Source: Vibrio penaeicida (GTDB lineage: Bacteria > Pseudomonadota > Gammaproteobacteria > Enterobacterales > Vibrionaceae). Taken from it: 64,000 nt of DNA. The notes under the pieces were generated by a model. It made no database searches. It was given only the letters and a program-made list of their open reading frames with translations, and was not told where the DNA came from. The position numbers and the translations under genes are program-made. The stretch covers positions 62,001 through 126,000 of the forward strand of contig NZ_JAUYVM010000005.1 in assembly GCF_030689305.1 (NCBI RefSeq), read 5' to 3'. Positions within the stretch are counted from its first letter, which is position 1, and each line of letters starts with the position of its first letter. Shown here piece by piece: positions 36,275 to 44,687 of this stretch.

Positions 36275-37042
36275 ATGCTAGTGGATACTATTGCCCCCAC
36301 ACTCCCTTTAGATAACCTTGCTCCATCTGGCAAGGTAGGGGTGATAGCTCTCGCTACGGATTTCAATATTGAAAGTGATCTTCGTAAGATTTACCCAAGC
36401 GATGTTCAGCCCTTTACAAGCCGAGTAAGAAACGTCAACCCACTCACCATCGACAACTTGCAGAAAATGGCACCGGGTATTAGTGCAGCGGCGGATTCCA
36501 TACTGCCGGGGACCGCTCTCGATGTAGTTATCTACGCGTGCACTTCTGGAACCGTAGCCATCGGTGAGCAAAAAGTAACGGAATTGATTCACAGCACTCG
36601 TCCAAACACGTTGGTCACCAACCCTCTTAGCGCATCCATAAAAGCAATCCAGACTCTAGGAGCAACACGTATCTCGATACTGACTCCTTACACAGAATCC
36701 GTGAACCACGCCATAGCAACCCATTATTCTGAAAACGGTTTCGATGTATTGAGCGTGGCTGGATTTGGCTTTGACGATGACACACAAATGACCTTTATCT
36801 CCCCTAAAGATATTGCTCAAGCAGCCTTAAGTTCTTGCCACTCAGATGCCGAGTTACTGTTTATTTCGTGCACCGCACTGCGCGCTAGCGGCGTCATAGA
36901 GCAAATAGAACAAGAACTGGGTAAACCCGTCGTAACCAGCAATCAAGCTTTGGCATGGCACTCTTTGACCTTAATGCATTACCCCAATTCTCTATCTGGA
37001 TTTGGTGTGCTGCTGTCTGAGCATTTAGGAAAAAATACATGA
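36275..37042 (+). CDS. EutA/maleate-isomerase-like racemase-family enzyme
   Basis: A 255-residue enzyme of the Asp/Glu racemase superfamily, nearest in motif to EutA, maleate isomerase and arylmalonate decarboxylase. The two catalytic cysteines are C89 in YACTSGT and C199 in SCTALR. The C-terminal motif KPVVTSNQALAWH is typical of the EutA/maleate-isomerase branch. It is the first gene of a five- to six-gene catabolic operon with its own AAGGACG ribosome binding site. A role in isomerising or racemising a small acid or amino acid is likely; the exact substrate is not readable. Confidence 0.83.
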   Translation: MLVDTIAPTLPLDNLAPSGKVGVIALATDFNIESDLRKIYPSDVQPFTSRVRNVNPLTIDNLQKMAPGISAAADSILPGTALDVVIYACTSGTVAIGEQKVTELIHSTRPNTLVTNPLSASIKAIQTLGATRISILTPYTESVNHAIATHYSENGFDVLSVAGFGFDDDTQMTFISPKDIAQAALSSCHSDAELLFISCTALRASGVIEQIEQELGKPVVTSNQALAWHSLTLMHYPNSLSGFGVLLSEHLGKNT

Positions 37043-37084
37043 ACCACAACTTATTTATCCAATTACACTTTTTGGAGCTTTGTA

Positions 37085-38278
37085 ATGAATTCATTATTTA
37101 ACTCGGTGAACCATCCATTATCCGAACAGTTGGTTCGCAATATGGAGGAATGGCGGAAACACATGCACCGTTTCCCTGAATGCGGTTTCGAAGTAGATAG
37201 CACGGCACAATTCATTGCCGACAAACTTCAGAGTTTTGGCATTGAAGTTGTTATGAATATTGGGAAAAGCGGACTAGTTGGAATCTTGAAGCATGGCACC
37301 AGCAGCGCAAGTATTGGCTTAAGGGCAGATATGGATGCACTGCACATTCACGAGCAAAACACTTTTGACCATTGCTCCCAGCACCCAGGAAAAATGCACG
37401 CCTGCGGTCATGACGGGCACTCCGCTATGTTACTTGGTGCAGCTGCCTATTTAGCTGAGAATCCTAATTTTGATGGCACCGTTTATTTTATCTTTCAGCC
37501 CGACGAAGAGCACGGATGTGGTGCGCAGGCAATGATAGATGATGGATTATTTGAGCGATTTTCTATTGACGAAGTGTATGGCATTCACAATTTCCCAGGG
37601 TTAGCAGAAGGCAAGCTAATGGTGCGTTCTGGTTCGTTAATGGCCAGCGAAAGCTGCTTTCATATCACCATCAAAGGCATTGGCGGCCATGCCGCATTAC
37701 CTCATCAGGGGGTGGATCCTATCGTTGTCGGGGCCCAAGTTGTTTTGGGGCTGCAAACCATTGTTTCACGCAACCTTAATGCCATTAGTGACACAGCTGT
37801 CATCTCTGTCACCGAGTTCATCACCGACGGTACCGTCAATGTCATCCCAAATGAAGTTCAGATTAAAGGAGACTGCCGCTGTTTCACCGACTCCACCTTG
37901 CTTCAAATTGAAACGAGTATGGAACGAATAGTGAAGGGAATTTGTGGTGCGGCTGGCGCGACATACCAATTCGAGTTCATCAATACTTTCTATCCGACGG
38001 TGAACAGCGCGGAGCAAACGGAATACTCGGTACTTGCCGCGCAGCAAATACTCGGCAAATCAAACGTTGAAGCTGATTGTGAACCACTGACCATTTCAGA
38101 AGATTTTTCAAGCATGCTGCGCGTTAAGCCCGGTTGCTATGTGCTGCTCGGAAATGGTGTCGACTCTGTAGGCGGTTGTGCATTACACAACCCAAAATAC
38201 GACTTCAATGACCGAATATTGCCTTACGGAGCGAGCTATTGGGTCCAATTAGTGAGCAATCGCTTACGAGCAAAGTAA
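37085..38278 (+). CDS. M20 family amidohydrolase (aminoacylase/hippurate hydrolase-like)
   Basis: A 397-residue M20D metallo-amidohydrolase that hydrolyses N-acyl amino acids or similar amides. The metal-binding MHACGHDGH (about 100-108) and the catalytic glutamates in PDEEHGCGAQ are intact. The dimerisation/lid domain (about 190-305; GGHAALPHQGVDP) follows. No signal peptide is visible, so it is cytoplasmic. It sits 42 bases behind the EutA-like gene with its own GGAG. In this island it could remove an acyl group from the imported compound before ring or chain opening by the partner enzymes; that is inference. Confidence 0.9.
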   Translation: MNSLFNSVNHPLSEQLVRNMEEWRKHMHRFPECGFEVDSTAQFIADKLQSFGIEVVMNIGKSGLVGILKHGTSSASIGLRADMDALHIHEQNTFDHCSQHPGKMHACGHDGHSAMLLGAAAYLAENPNFDGTVYFIFQPDEEHGCGAQAMIDDGLFERFSIDEVYGIHNFPGLAEGKLMVRSGSLMASESCFHITIKGIGGHAALPHQGVDPIVVGAQVVLGLQTIVSRNLNAISDTAVISVTEFITDGTVNVIPNEVQIKGDCRCFTDSTLLQIETSMERIVKGICGAAGATYQFEFINTFYPTVNSAEQTEYSVLAAQQILGKSNVEADCEPLTISEDFSSMLRVKPGCYVLLGNGVDSVGGCALHNPKYDFNDRILPYGASYWVQLVSNRLRAK

Positions 38279-38439
38279 TCATAAAAATTAGATAACCCAT
38301 TAGGTGTAACGAATTAATTAAAAAGTAAGTAAGCAGAAGAAACCTCCTGTTCGAAACAAAAAGACATACCCAAGTGAATTCCCAAAGCCCTGAAAATGAG
38401 CAAGTGGATTTAGGATTAAGACAAACAAGGAAGAACAAG

Positions 38440-39483
38440 ATGAAACGACTAAGCGTGGCGCTATTGAGTTTAGGCATGATATTTGGTGTTCATGCCGAAA
38501 CTTGGAAGTTTGCATCAGAAGAAGACAAAACGGATGTCCAAGATATATACGCGCAAAAATTTGCAGAGGTCATAAAAAAAGAATCCGATGGCGATATTAG
38601 GGTTCGTATTTATTACTACGGTCAACTGGGCACAGAAAATGACATTGTCGAGCTAGCGGCAAAAGGCACCATTCAATTTGTTTCGGTGGGTGCGGGTCAT
38701 TTGGGGTCTTATGTACCCGAAGTGCAAGCCGTCAGTTTGCCTTATGTTTTGGGTACTAACGAGAAAGTCACGCACAAGGTACTGACTCAAAGTTCAACTA
38801 TTTACAATGAGTTAGCAGAGAAGTTTGAAAGCGTAAATTTGAAGCTGCTGTCTATGATGTCTGAAGGTGAAATGGTTTGGGGGAGCAATAAACCAATTCG
38901 CACACCAGAAGATTTTGCCGATCAAAAAATACGCACATTCACATCAACCATACCGGTTGAAACGTATAAAACCTTTGGTGCCACTCCGACTCCACTTTCT
39001 TGGGGTGAAGTTTATGGTTCACTTCAACTGAAAACCATTGATGGGATGGTTAACCCCATTTATTTCATTTACAACGCCAAATGGCACGAAGTGCAAGACT
39101 ACTTGATGTTCCCAGGCCAACAGCCTTATGTCAGTACCGTTTCAACAAACAGCAAATGGTACAACAAGCTGTCAGCAGAAAAGAAAGCCATGGTTGATAA
39201 AGCGATTAAGGCTGCAGATAAAGCTGCCTATGACTATCAAATTAAGATCAACAAAGAGAACATGGACAAAATCCTCAAGGAACGTCCGGACATTCAAATT
39301 GTTGTTTTAAATGAGGAAGAGCGTAAACGTTTTAAAGCACTTAGCCTACACCTCTACAGTACCTTCTACGACGTAGTGGAAAATGCCTACCCAGCATCAG
39401 AAAAAGCCGTCGCACGTGCGGGAGCAGAGAAGATTCTTAAAAGCTTATTAAAAGAGGTCGAAGTCGCCACCGTGACTCAATAA
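38440..39483 (+). CDS. TRAP transporter substrate-binding protein, DctP type
   Basis: A 347-residue periplasmic binding protein for a tripartite ATP-independent transporter. The signal peptide (MKRLSVALLSLGMIFGVHA) starts at the ATG at 38440, which has an AAGGAAG site. The upstream in-frame start at 38374 would put 22 polar residues in front of it. The carboxylate-binding arginine region is visible as QKIRTFTSTIP (about 165) and SWGEVYGSLQLKTIDGM is characteristic of DctP proteins. The ligand is probably an acidic or amino-acid-like molecule. It is followed by a large stem-loop and then DctQ and DctM. Confidence 0.92.
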   Translation: MKRLSVALLSLGMIFGVHAETWKFASEEDKTDVQDIYAQKFAEVIKKESDGDIRVRIYYYGQLGTENDIVELAAKGTIQFVSVGAGHLGSYVPEVQAVSLPYVLGTNEKVTHKVLTQSSTIYNELAEKFESVNLKLLSMMSEGEMVWGSNKPIRTPEDFADQKIRTFTSTIPVETYKTFGATPTPLSWGEVYGSLQLKTIDGMVNPIYFIYNAKWHEVQDYLMFPGQQPYVSTVSTNSKWYNKLSAEKKAMVDKAIKAADKAAYDYQIKINKENMDKILKERPDIQIVVLNEEERKRFKALSLHLYSTFYDVVENAYPASEKAVARAGAEKILKSLLKEVEVATVTQ

Positions 39484-39503
39484 GTTTCAAACCGAGATCG
39501 CAG

Positions 39504-39569
39504 CGCCGCCCTTGTTGAGTTTTGCCTGATGCTTATCGTCAGCTTAAACCACTGAACTCAATGGCGGCG
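39504..39569 (+). other. Large intercistronic stem-loop between TRAP genes
   Basis: An imperfect long hairpin: outer stem CGCCGCC (39504-39510) with GGCGGCG (39563-39569), middle stem TTGAGT with ACTCAA, and an inner hairpin CTGA/TCAG. It sits between the highly needed binding-protein gene and the membrane-subunit genes. Such structures often stabilise the upstream message and cause its excess expression. Confidence 0.6.
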
Positions 39570-39603
39570 TTGAGATGAGAAGTACAACGCTCTTGACTGC
39601 GAA

Positions 39604-40155
39604 ATGTTTACTATGAAAAAGCTGCTCTCCACTCTAAGTGAATTAACGGAAAAACTGGAACGATACCTGATCATGTTCGCGATTCTCGCCATTATGATCA
39701 ACTCTACCGCGAACGCCATCGGGCGCTATGCCTTCAGCAAAAGCCTTTTCTTTTCAGAAGAACTCAACCAATTCTTGATTGTTGTCGTCACTTTCGTAGG
39801 TTTTGCCTATGCCGTACGTAAAGGTAGAAACATTCGAATGACCGCTCTATACGATTCTCTCAGTACAAAAACACAGAAACGCATGACGATCTTCATTGCC
39901 CTTATCACTTCTTCTCTGATGTTTTACCTTGCTTACTTGGCGTTTTTCTACGTCATGGAACTCAAACAAATCAACCGCTTGAGTCCATCACTGCAAATCC
40001 CTGTGTATTGGGTCTATGCCATTATCCCTATCGGGTTTGCCATTGCAGGTCTGCAATACGCGATGAGTTTTATCATGAACCTATTACACCCGGAGATTTA
40101 CGTTTCTTACGATGTAATCGAAAACAAAAACAAAGCGGCGGGTGAAACACAATGA
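39604..40155 (+). CDS. TRAP transporter small permease subunit, DctQ type
   Basis: A 183-residue four-helix membrane subunit of the TRAP transporter. Hydrophobic segments lie near 20-40, 55-75, 95-115 and 135-160. The family region NAIGRYAFSKSLFFSEELNQFLIVVVTFVGFAYAVRKG is clear. The ATG at 39613 is an alternative start that would shorten the protein by three residues. It overlaps the DctM gene by four bases (ATGA), so the two are translationally coupled. Confidence 0.9.
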   Translation: MFTMKKLLSTLSELTEKLERYLIMFAILAIMINSTANAIGRYAFSKSLFFSEELNQFLIVVVTFVGFAYAVRKGRNIRMTALYDSLSTKTQKRMTIFIALITSSLMFYLAYLAFFYVMELKQINRLSPSLQIPVYWVYAIIPIGFAIAGLQYAMSFIMNLLHPEIYVSYDVIENKNKAAGETQ

Positions 40156-41495
40156 ATGAATTGACGCAGTTAGTTTCCGACATCATATCGGGAGAACCGG
40201 ATATCTATGTCATCACCATCACGTTAGTACTTGTGATGGTCATCCTTTTGTTTCTAAGCTTCCCGATGATAGTTCCTTTATCTATCGGTGCTCTTATTGG
40301 TCTTTTGCATTTTTCTTTGGTTGAGCCTGACGTCATCATTCAACAAATGGTTACGGGGATTTCACCCAATGCACTGATCGCCGTTCCAATGTTTATTTTG
40401 GCCGCCGATATCATGACACGTGGGCATACTGCCCATAACTTACTGGGGCTGATACAAGCTTTTTTTGGTCACTTACGCGGTGGGCTCCCCATTACCACCT
40501 GCATAAGCTGCACGCTATTTGGGTCAGTTTCAGGCTCGACACAAGCCACCGTTGTTTCGGTTGGGCAAATTATGCGCCCTAAACTGTTGCAAGCTGGGTA
40601 CAAAGACAGCTTTGTGATGGCACTCATTATCAATGCCAGTGACATCGCCTTTTTGATTCCGCCAAGCATTGGGTTGATTCTGTATGGCACGCTTGCAAAC
40701 GCCAGTGTCGGGGAGCTGTTTATCGCGGGTATCGGCCCCGGGATTGTGCTCGCTATTTTGTTTTCTCTCTACAGTTACCTTTACAGCATAAAACACAGCA
40801 AAACCATCACGTTAGTCGACAAAGCAACAACCTTGGAAAAAATCGAAGCGATCAAACAAGCCCTATTACCTTTAGGTTTTCCTGCTTTGATCATCGGCGG
40901 TATTTACTCTGGTATTGTCACCCCAACCGAAGCGGCTTCATTTGCCGTTCTCTACGCAATTTTGGTGGAATGCATTTGCTACCGAAAGCTCAATGTTAAA
41001 GACATATGTGACGCTGCATTAAGCACAGGGCTCATCACAGCTGTCGTCTTTGTCCTTGTCGGCATTGGTCAATCTTTTTCATGGTACATATCATTCGAAC
41101 AAATCCCGCAAGAATTGCTGTCTCCACTCAATCTAGACAACGCCTCACCGGAATACATCTTATTTGTTATTGCTTTAGCCTTTTTCGTTGGCTGCATGTT
41201 TGTTGATTCGCTGGTGGTGCTTTTAATCCTGACGCCAATATTTAGCCCAATCGTTGATGCGGCTGGCATCGACCCTATATTGGTTGGAGTGATGGTGACG
41301 CTGCAAATGGCGATTGGCTCGGCTACGCCCCCATTTGGATGCGATATTTTTACCGCCATTGCTATATTTGAAAAACCATACCTTCAGGTAATACGTGGCA
41401 CTCTACCGTTCTTTTTGATCTTGTTATTGATGTCAGCACTTCTAATATTTTTTCCAGAGATCGCACTGTTTCCAAGAGATTTTCTTTTCCAGTAA
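40152..41495 (+). CDS. TRAP transporter large permease subunit, DctM type
   Basis: A 447-residue DctM subunit with about 12 membrane segments, the sodium-coupled transport channel of the TRAP system. Motifs include SFPMIVPLSIGALIG, GSVSGSTQATVVSVG and the C-terminal TPPFGCDIF. The start codon overlaps the DctQ stop codon. Together with DctP and DctQ it forms a complete importer that probably feeds the adjacent hydrolases. The next gene starts 15 bases after the stop codon. Confidence 0.94.
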   Translation: MNELTQLVSDIISGEPDIYVITITLVLVMVILLFLSFPMIVPLSIGALIGLLHFSLVEPDVIIQQMVTGISPNALIAVPMFILAADIMTRGHTAHNLLGLIQAFFGHLRGGLPITTCISCTLFGSVSGSTQATVVSVGQIMRPKLLQAGYKDSFVMALIINASDIAFLIPPSIGLILYGTLANASVGELFIAGIGPGIVLAILFSLYSYLYSIKHSKTITLVDKATTLEKIEAIKQALLPLGFPALIIGGIYSGIVTPTEAASFAVLYAILVECICYRKLNVKDICDAALSTGLITAVVFVLVGIGQSFSWYISFEQIPQELLSPLNLDNASPEYILFVIALAFFVGCMFVDSLVVLLILTPIFSPIVDAAGIDPILVGVMVTLQMAIGSATPPFGCDIFTAIAIFEKPYLQVIRGTLPFFLILLLMSALLIFFPEIALFPRDFLFQ

Positions 41496-41510
41496 AAACT
41501 AGGAACCCTA

Positions 41511-42695
41511 ATGACAAAAACACCAATGACTCCTCCAAAAAGAGGCTTTGAAATAGAAGAGTTTGAACGCAGAACTGAAAATTTGCAGCGCAAAATGCGT
41601 CGACAAAAGCTCGATGTGGTTTTTTTCACAACAGAACCGGAATTTCGTTACTTCAGCGGTTTTAAATCCCAATTCTGGGAGAGCCCAACAAGACCGTGGT
41701 TTCTGGTTATACCGTTAGAAGGAAAGCCCATCGCTGTTGTGCCGCAAATTGGTGTCGCAGGGTTTATAGAAACCTGGATAGAAGATGTGCGAAGCTGGCC
41801 ATCCCCCAGGCCTGAGGATGATGGCATCACGCTGCTCGCTGACACACTGTCCTCATGCAGCAAAAATTTTTCTCGCATAGGTGCCATGTTAGGTGACGAA
41901 ACACATCTTCGTATGCCTATCGACAATTATGAAACCCTGAGAAATCATCTTTCCAGCCATGATGTTGTTGATGTTTCCTCAACGATAAGAGAATTACGCA
42001 ACATTAAATCCGCGGCAGAAATTGAAAAGGTTCGCTTTGCCTGTCAAGTTACTGCTGCTGGGTTTGAGTATCTTAAAGAGCACTTATCGCTAGGTATGAC
42101 GGAGCGAGAAGCTTGCAAACTCATGCATATCGAAATACTTAGGCTTGGCGCAGACGCCTGCCCATACCTTATTTCTGCTTCAGGGCAAGGTGGATACAAC
42201 AACATCATTATGGGGCCATCGGATAGGATACTCACTCACGGAGATGTGTTGATCATCGATACCGGTGCAAACTTTGATGGCTACTTTAGCGACTTTGACC
42301 GGAATTATGCGTTGGGCGGTGTCACGCCAGAAACTCAACACGCTTATGATGCCGTATATCGCGCTACGGAAGCCGGTCTCAAACTCGCCTCTCCCGGATG
42401 TACAACCGGTGATTTATGGCAAGTAATGTGGTCGGTGCTCAAGAAAGCGGGCGCGATTGGGAACGATGTCGGGCGAATGGGACACGGCCTAGGAATGCAG
42501 CTCACTGAATGGCCATCGCTCATTCCAAATGGAAACGTGGTTTTGGAACCAGGAATGATTATCACACTGGAGCCAGGAATGACTTATGGTAACGGACAAG
42601 TGATGGTCCATGAAGAAAACATAGTCATCACAGAAGATGGCTGTGAACTCCTCCATCCACGAGCATGGCCAACCATTCCAGTCGTCGGTGTGTAA
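41511..42695 (+). CDS. M24-family hydrolase (Xaa-Pro peptidase / ectoine-hydrolase-like)
   Basis: A 394-residue member of the M24 pita-bread family. The N-terminal creatinase-like domain (about 1-155) precedes the metal domain. Ligand residues are intact: D250 and D261 (IDTGANFDGYFSDFDR), H325 (MGHGLG), E354 (LEPGM) and E368 or E369 (HEENIV). Family members include Xaa-Pro peptidases, creatinase and the ectoine hydrolase DoeA; I cannot assign it to one with confidence. It closes the TRAP operon, with AGGA upstream, so it probably acts on the imported compound or on a derivative. No terminator is obvious after it. Confidence 0.82.
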   Translation: MTKTPMTPPKRGFEIEEFERRTENLQRKMRRQKLDVVFFTTEPEFRYFSGFKSQFWESPTRPWFLVIPLEGKPIAVVPQIGVAGFIETWIEDVRSWPSPRPEDDGITLLADTLSSCSKNFSRIGAMLGDETHLRMPIDNYETLRNHLSSHDVVDVSSTIRELRNIKSAAEIEKVRFACQVTAAGFEYLKEHLSLGMTEREACKLMHIEILRLGADACPYLISASGQGGYNNIIMGPSDRILTHGDVLIIDTGANFDGYFSDFDRNYALGGVTPETQHAYDAVYRATEAGLKLASPGCTTGDLWQVMWSVLKKAGAIGNDVGRMGHGLGMQLTEWPSLIPNGNVVLEPGMIITLEPGMTYGNGQVMVHEENIVITEDGCELLHPRAWPTIPVVGV

Positions 42696-42764
42696 CCAGA
42701 TTAGTCGCTCTTCTGTTTTGTTCACTCTCATCCATAAAAGTGAGGAGAAGCCATCCCGAATTGA

Positions 42765-43634
42765 CTAATTCGCTGGCTTGACGAGGATTTTGTTGTGAGT
42801 AAAGTCCAGTTGGACATCAAATTGATGAAAAAAATCGACACCAAGTAAACCATCCAGCTGGAATCGCGAGTCAATAGGAAACAGTAGCGCCTTGCTGGTA
42901 AAAGGATATCCATACGTGGTCATTGGCTCGTTGAGCAGCTGGCAAGGAATGTTTCCTAAGTTGTAGCGGCACGCTTCTAACGATTCCTTCGGATTCACTT
43001 TGTTGCGAACAAACACGGTGTTTGATGCCCCAGTATCCAGCACCAATGTGTAGGGCTGATTTTTAGTCTCAACAGCGGCACCAATCCCTTCTTTGTACAC
43101 ACCAAGAGCAGGCCATTGTTTGGATACCAATTGGTCTGAATTTACAATAGACAGCTCTTTGTCTTGAAAGCTGATTTGTACCGTTTTCCCAGAAAACAAT
43201 CCTAGCCCTATAACAGGTAACTCATCCGTGTCTGTTTTTCCTTCTCCCACAGATACTCCCCACGATTGGAGCGCGACCAGTTCGAGGTCTTCAAATTCCA
43301 TGCATCCTAATTTCAGCGTTTTTAAGCGATAAACAGAATTGCTGAACTCTTTCCCAGCAGCATTCATGCTTTTGCGTTTTTCGGGCAACTCCGTTGTTCC
43401 CTTTAGGTTAATCATCATTGACTTGGGCAAATGTAACCCCGCGCTTGACCCCGTATCCAAAAGGAAATCTATCTCTTGTTCACCTATCTCCAGAGTCACC
43501 ACTGGCATACCTTTAGGAGTGAAGGAAATAGGAGTATTGAAAGAATGGCACTCCTCAGAATAAGAAGGTGCACTGAAAAGAAAGAAACACATGAAGATTC
43601 GGAAACAAGCAGAAAGACGGTAGATGAGATACAT
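42765..43634 (-). CDS. Secreted retropepsin-like aspartyl protease
   Basis: A 289-residue protein with a hydrophobic N-terminus (about 1-26) that looks like a signal peptide. Two aspartyl-protease motifs are visible in one chain: DTGSSAG (D60) and DTGASNT (D200), so it resembles a two-lobed pepsin-like layout assembled from retropepsin-type repeats. This is the arrangement of bacterial periplasmic aspartyl protease-like proteins. Substrates are unknown. It stands alone, convergent with the catabolic operon. Confidence 0.82.
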   Translation of the reverse strand: MYLIYRLSACFRIFMCFFLFSAPSYSEECHSFNTPISFTPKGMPVVTLEIGEQEIDFLLDTGSSAGLHLPKSMMINLKGTTELPEKRKSMNAAGKEFSNSVYRLKTLKLGCMEFEDLELVALQSWGVSVGEGKTDTDELPVIGLGLFSGKTVQISFQDKELSIVNSDQLVSKQWPALGVYKEGIGAAVETKNQPYTLVLDTGASNTVFVRNKVNPKESLEACRYNLGNIPCQLLNEPMTTYGYPFTSKALLFPIDSRFQLDGLLGVDFFHQFDVQLDFTHNKILVKPAN

Positions 43635-43865
43635 CGGTGAGAGACCTTAAACAAAGCAAACCGGATTCATTGTTGGCGATAAATCCATAAAGTGCGCCAT
43701 ACTAATCTTTAAGGTCCGCTACTCGAACTTACCAACTTAAAATCTTTGTAAAATGAGACAAGCTTCATGCGCAATCTAAACTACGAAGACCAACAGCCGA
43801 AGCTGCTGATCTATTTAAACAAAACCGCAAAATACTTATGCTTTGGTTAGGGTCTATTGACCTAA

Positions 43866-44501
43866 TCAGTTCTGGTGGGCAGGTAAATCTTGTTTTTCGT
43901 AAGCATCGGCGAATGAATGGTTGCGATCGCGGTGTTTGGCTTCGTCATTACGAATCTGCAAAATCACGTCTCGAAGCATCGCGTCGCTAGGTAATTGGTA
44001 GTAATCAATAGCGATTTTCGGTGCTGGCACATTCTCGACTTCACCATCGTCAATTTTCCCCAGATACTCGGTATAACTTTTACACGCTTCTTCCTCAAAA
44101 TGCCCAACTACTCGATGCGCAATCTTAGATGAAAGCAGGTAAATCAAGCTGTAAACAACAATGAAGGTGCCCTGACCAAGCAGCACTAACGCTCGTTCAA
44201 CCCAACTGGGTTTCGCAATATCCAAAAAAATCATAAGGTGCATGCGCTCATTTTCGGCTTCATCCAGCAATTCTCGGATCCAGCCTTCGTCGTCTTTCAT
44301 TCGCCTTAGGGCTTTCATGTGATTAAACATACCCGCAACCATACCAGGTACTGCGGCGATGGTTTCTAAGATCACGGCTCGCTTCGCGTATTTCTTTCCG
44401 TAGAAAATATTGAGGGTAAATTTTAGGAATTGCGTAATACGATACGCAACACGTTCAGAAAGTTTGCTCGCAGAGCGATGCGTTAATTTGAAGTCTGACA
44501 T
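43866..44501 (-). CDS. aox: Alternative oxidase
   Basis: A 211-residue di-iron ubiquinol oxidase that reduces oxygen to water without pumping protons. The iron ligands are visible: E46 in LETIAAVPGM, E85 and H88 in NERMHLM, E137 in HFEEEA, and E187 with H190 in DEAKHRD. Two membrane-associated helices lie in the middle. Bacterial AOX is rare; Vibrio fischeri has one, and there it is nitric-oxide-induced through NsrR, giving NO-resistant respiration. The same regulation is supported here by a dyad 21 bases upstream. AGAGGT precedes the ATG. Confidence 0.95.
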   Translation of the reverse strand: MSDFKLTHRSASKLSERVAYRITQFLKFTLNIFYGKKYAKRAVILETIAAVPGMVAGMFNHMKALRRMKDDEGWIRELLDEAENERMHLMIFLDIAKPSWVERALVLLGQGTFIVVYSLIYLLSSKIAHRVVGHFEEEACKSYTEYLGKIDDGEVENVPAPKIAIDYYQLPSDAMLRDVILQIRNDEAKHRDRNHSFADAYEKQDLPAHQN

Positions 44502-44513
44502 GAGCTTTACCTC

Positions 44514-44554
44514 TTTACTTTAAAGATGCATTTAAAATACACCTTTAAAGTAAA
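44514..44554 (-). promoter_or_regulatory. NsrR-type operator upstream of the alternative oxidase
   Basis: The core AAGATGCATTTAAAATACACC plus TT (44523-44545) closely fits the gamma-proteobacterial NsrR consensus (two AAGATGYAT-type half-sites in inverted orientation). It is embedded in a larger 41-bp dyad whose outer arms TTTACTTTAAAG and CTTTAAAGTAAA are perfectly complementary and share the same centre. It lies just ahead of the ribosome binding site, so NsrR would block transcription initiation or early elongation. Confidence 0.85.
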
Positions 44555-44636
44555 AGCTTCAATATACTTTAGATCTTTAAACTATTTTTATAATCCCATT
44601 TAGGAATAAAGGGATAAAAAGAAAGGTCAGAGGAAT

Positions 44637-44663
44637 AAAAAAGCCATGGCGAACCATGGCTTT
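44637..44663 (-). terminator. Rho-independent terminator of the gltB-like/diflavin operon
   Basis: On the minus strand, AAAGCCATGG / CCATGGCTTT with loop TTCG is followed by TTTTTT. It lies about 25 bases after the stop codon of the diflavin reductase gene. Confidence 0.85.
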
Positions 44664-44687
44664 GAATCACATTAAACCGAATAAGGC

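Noticed and set aside
34152..42695. Assignment of the island as an ectoine utilisation cluster
   Set aside because: Key ectoine genes (eutC, doeB, doeC, doeD) are missing, the PLP enzyme is of DpaL type and the amidohydrolase is M20; only a partial resemblance remains.
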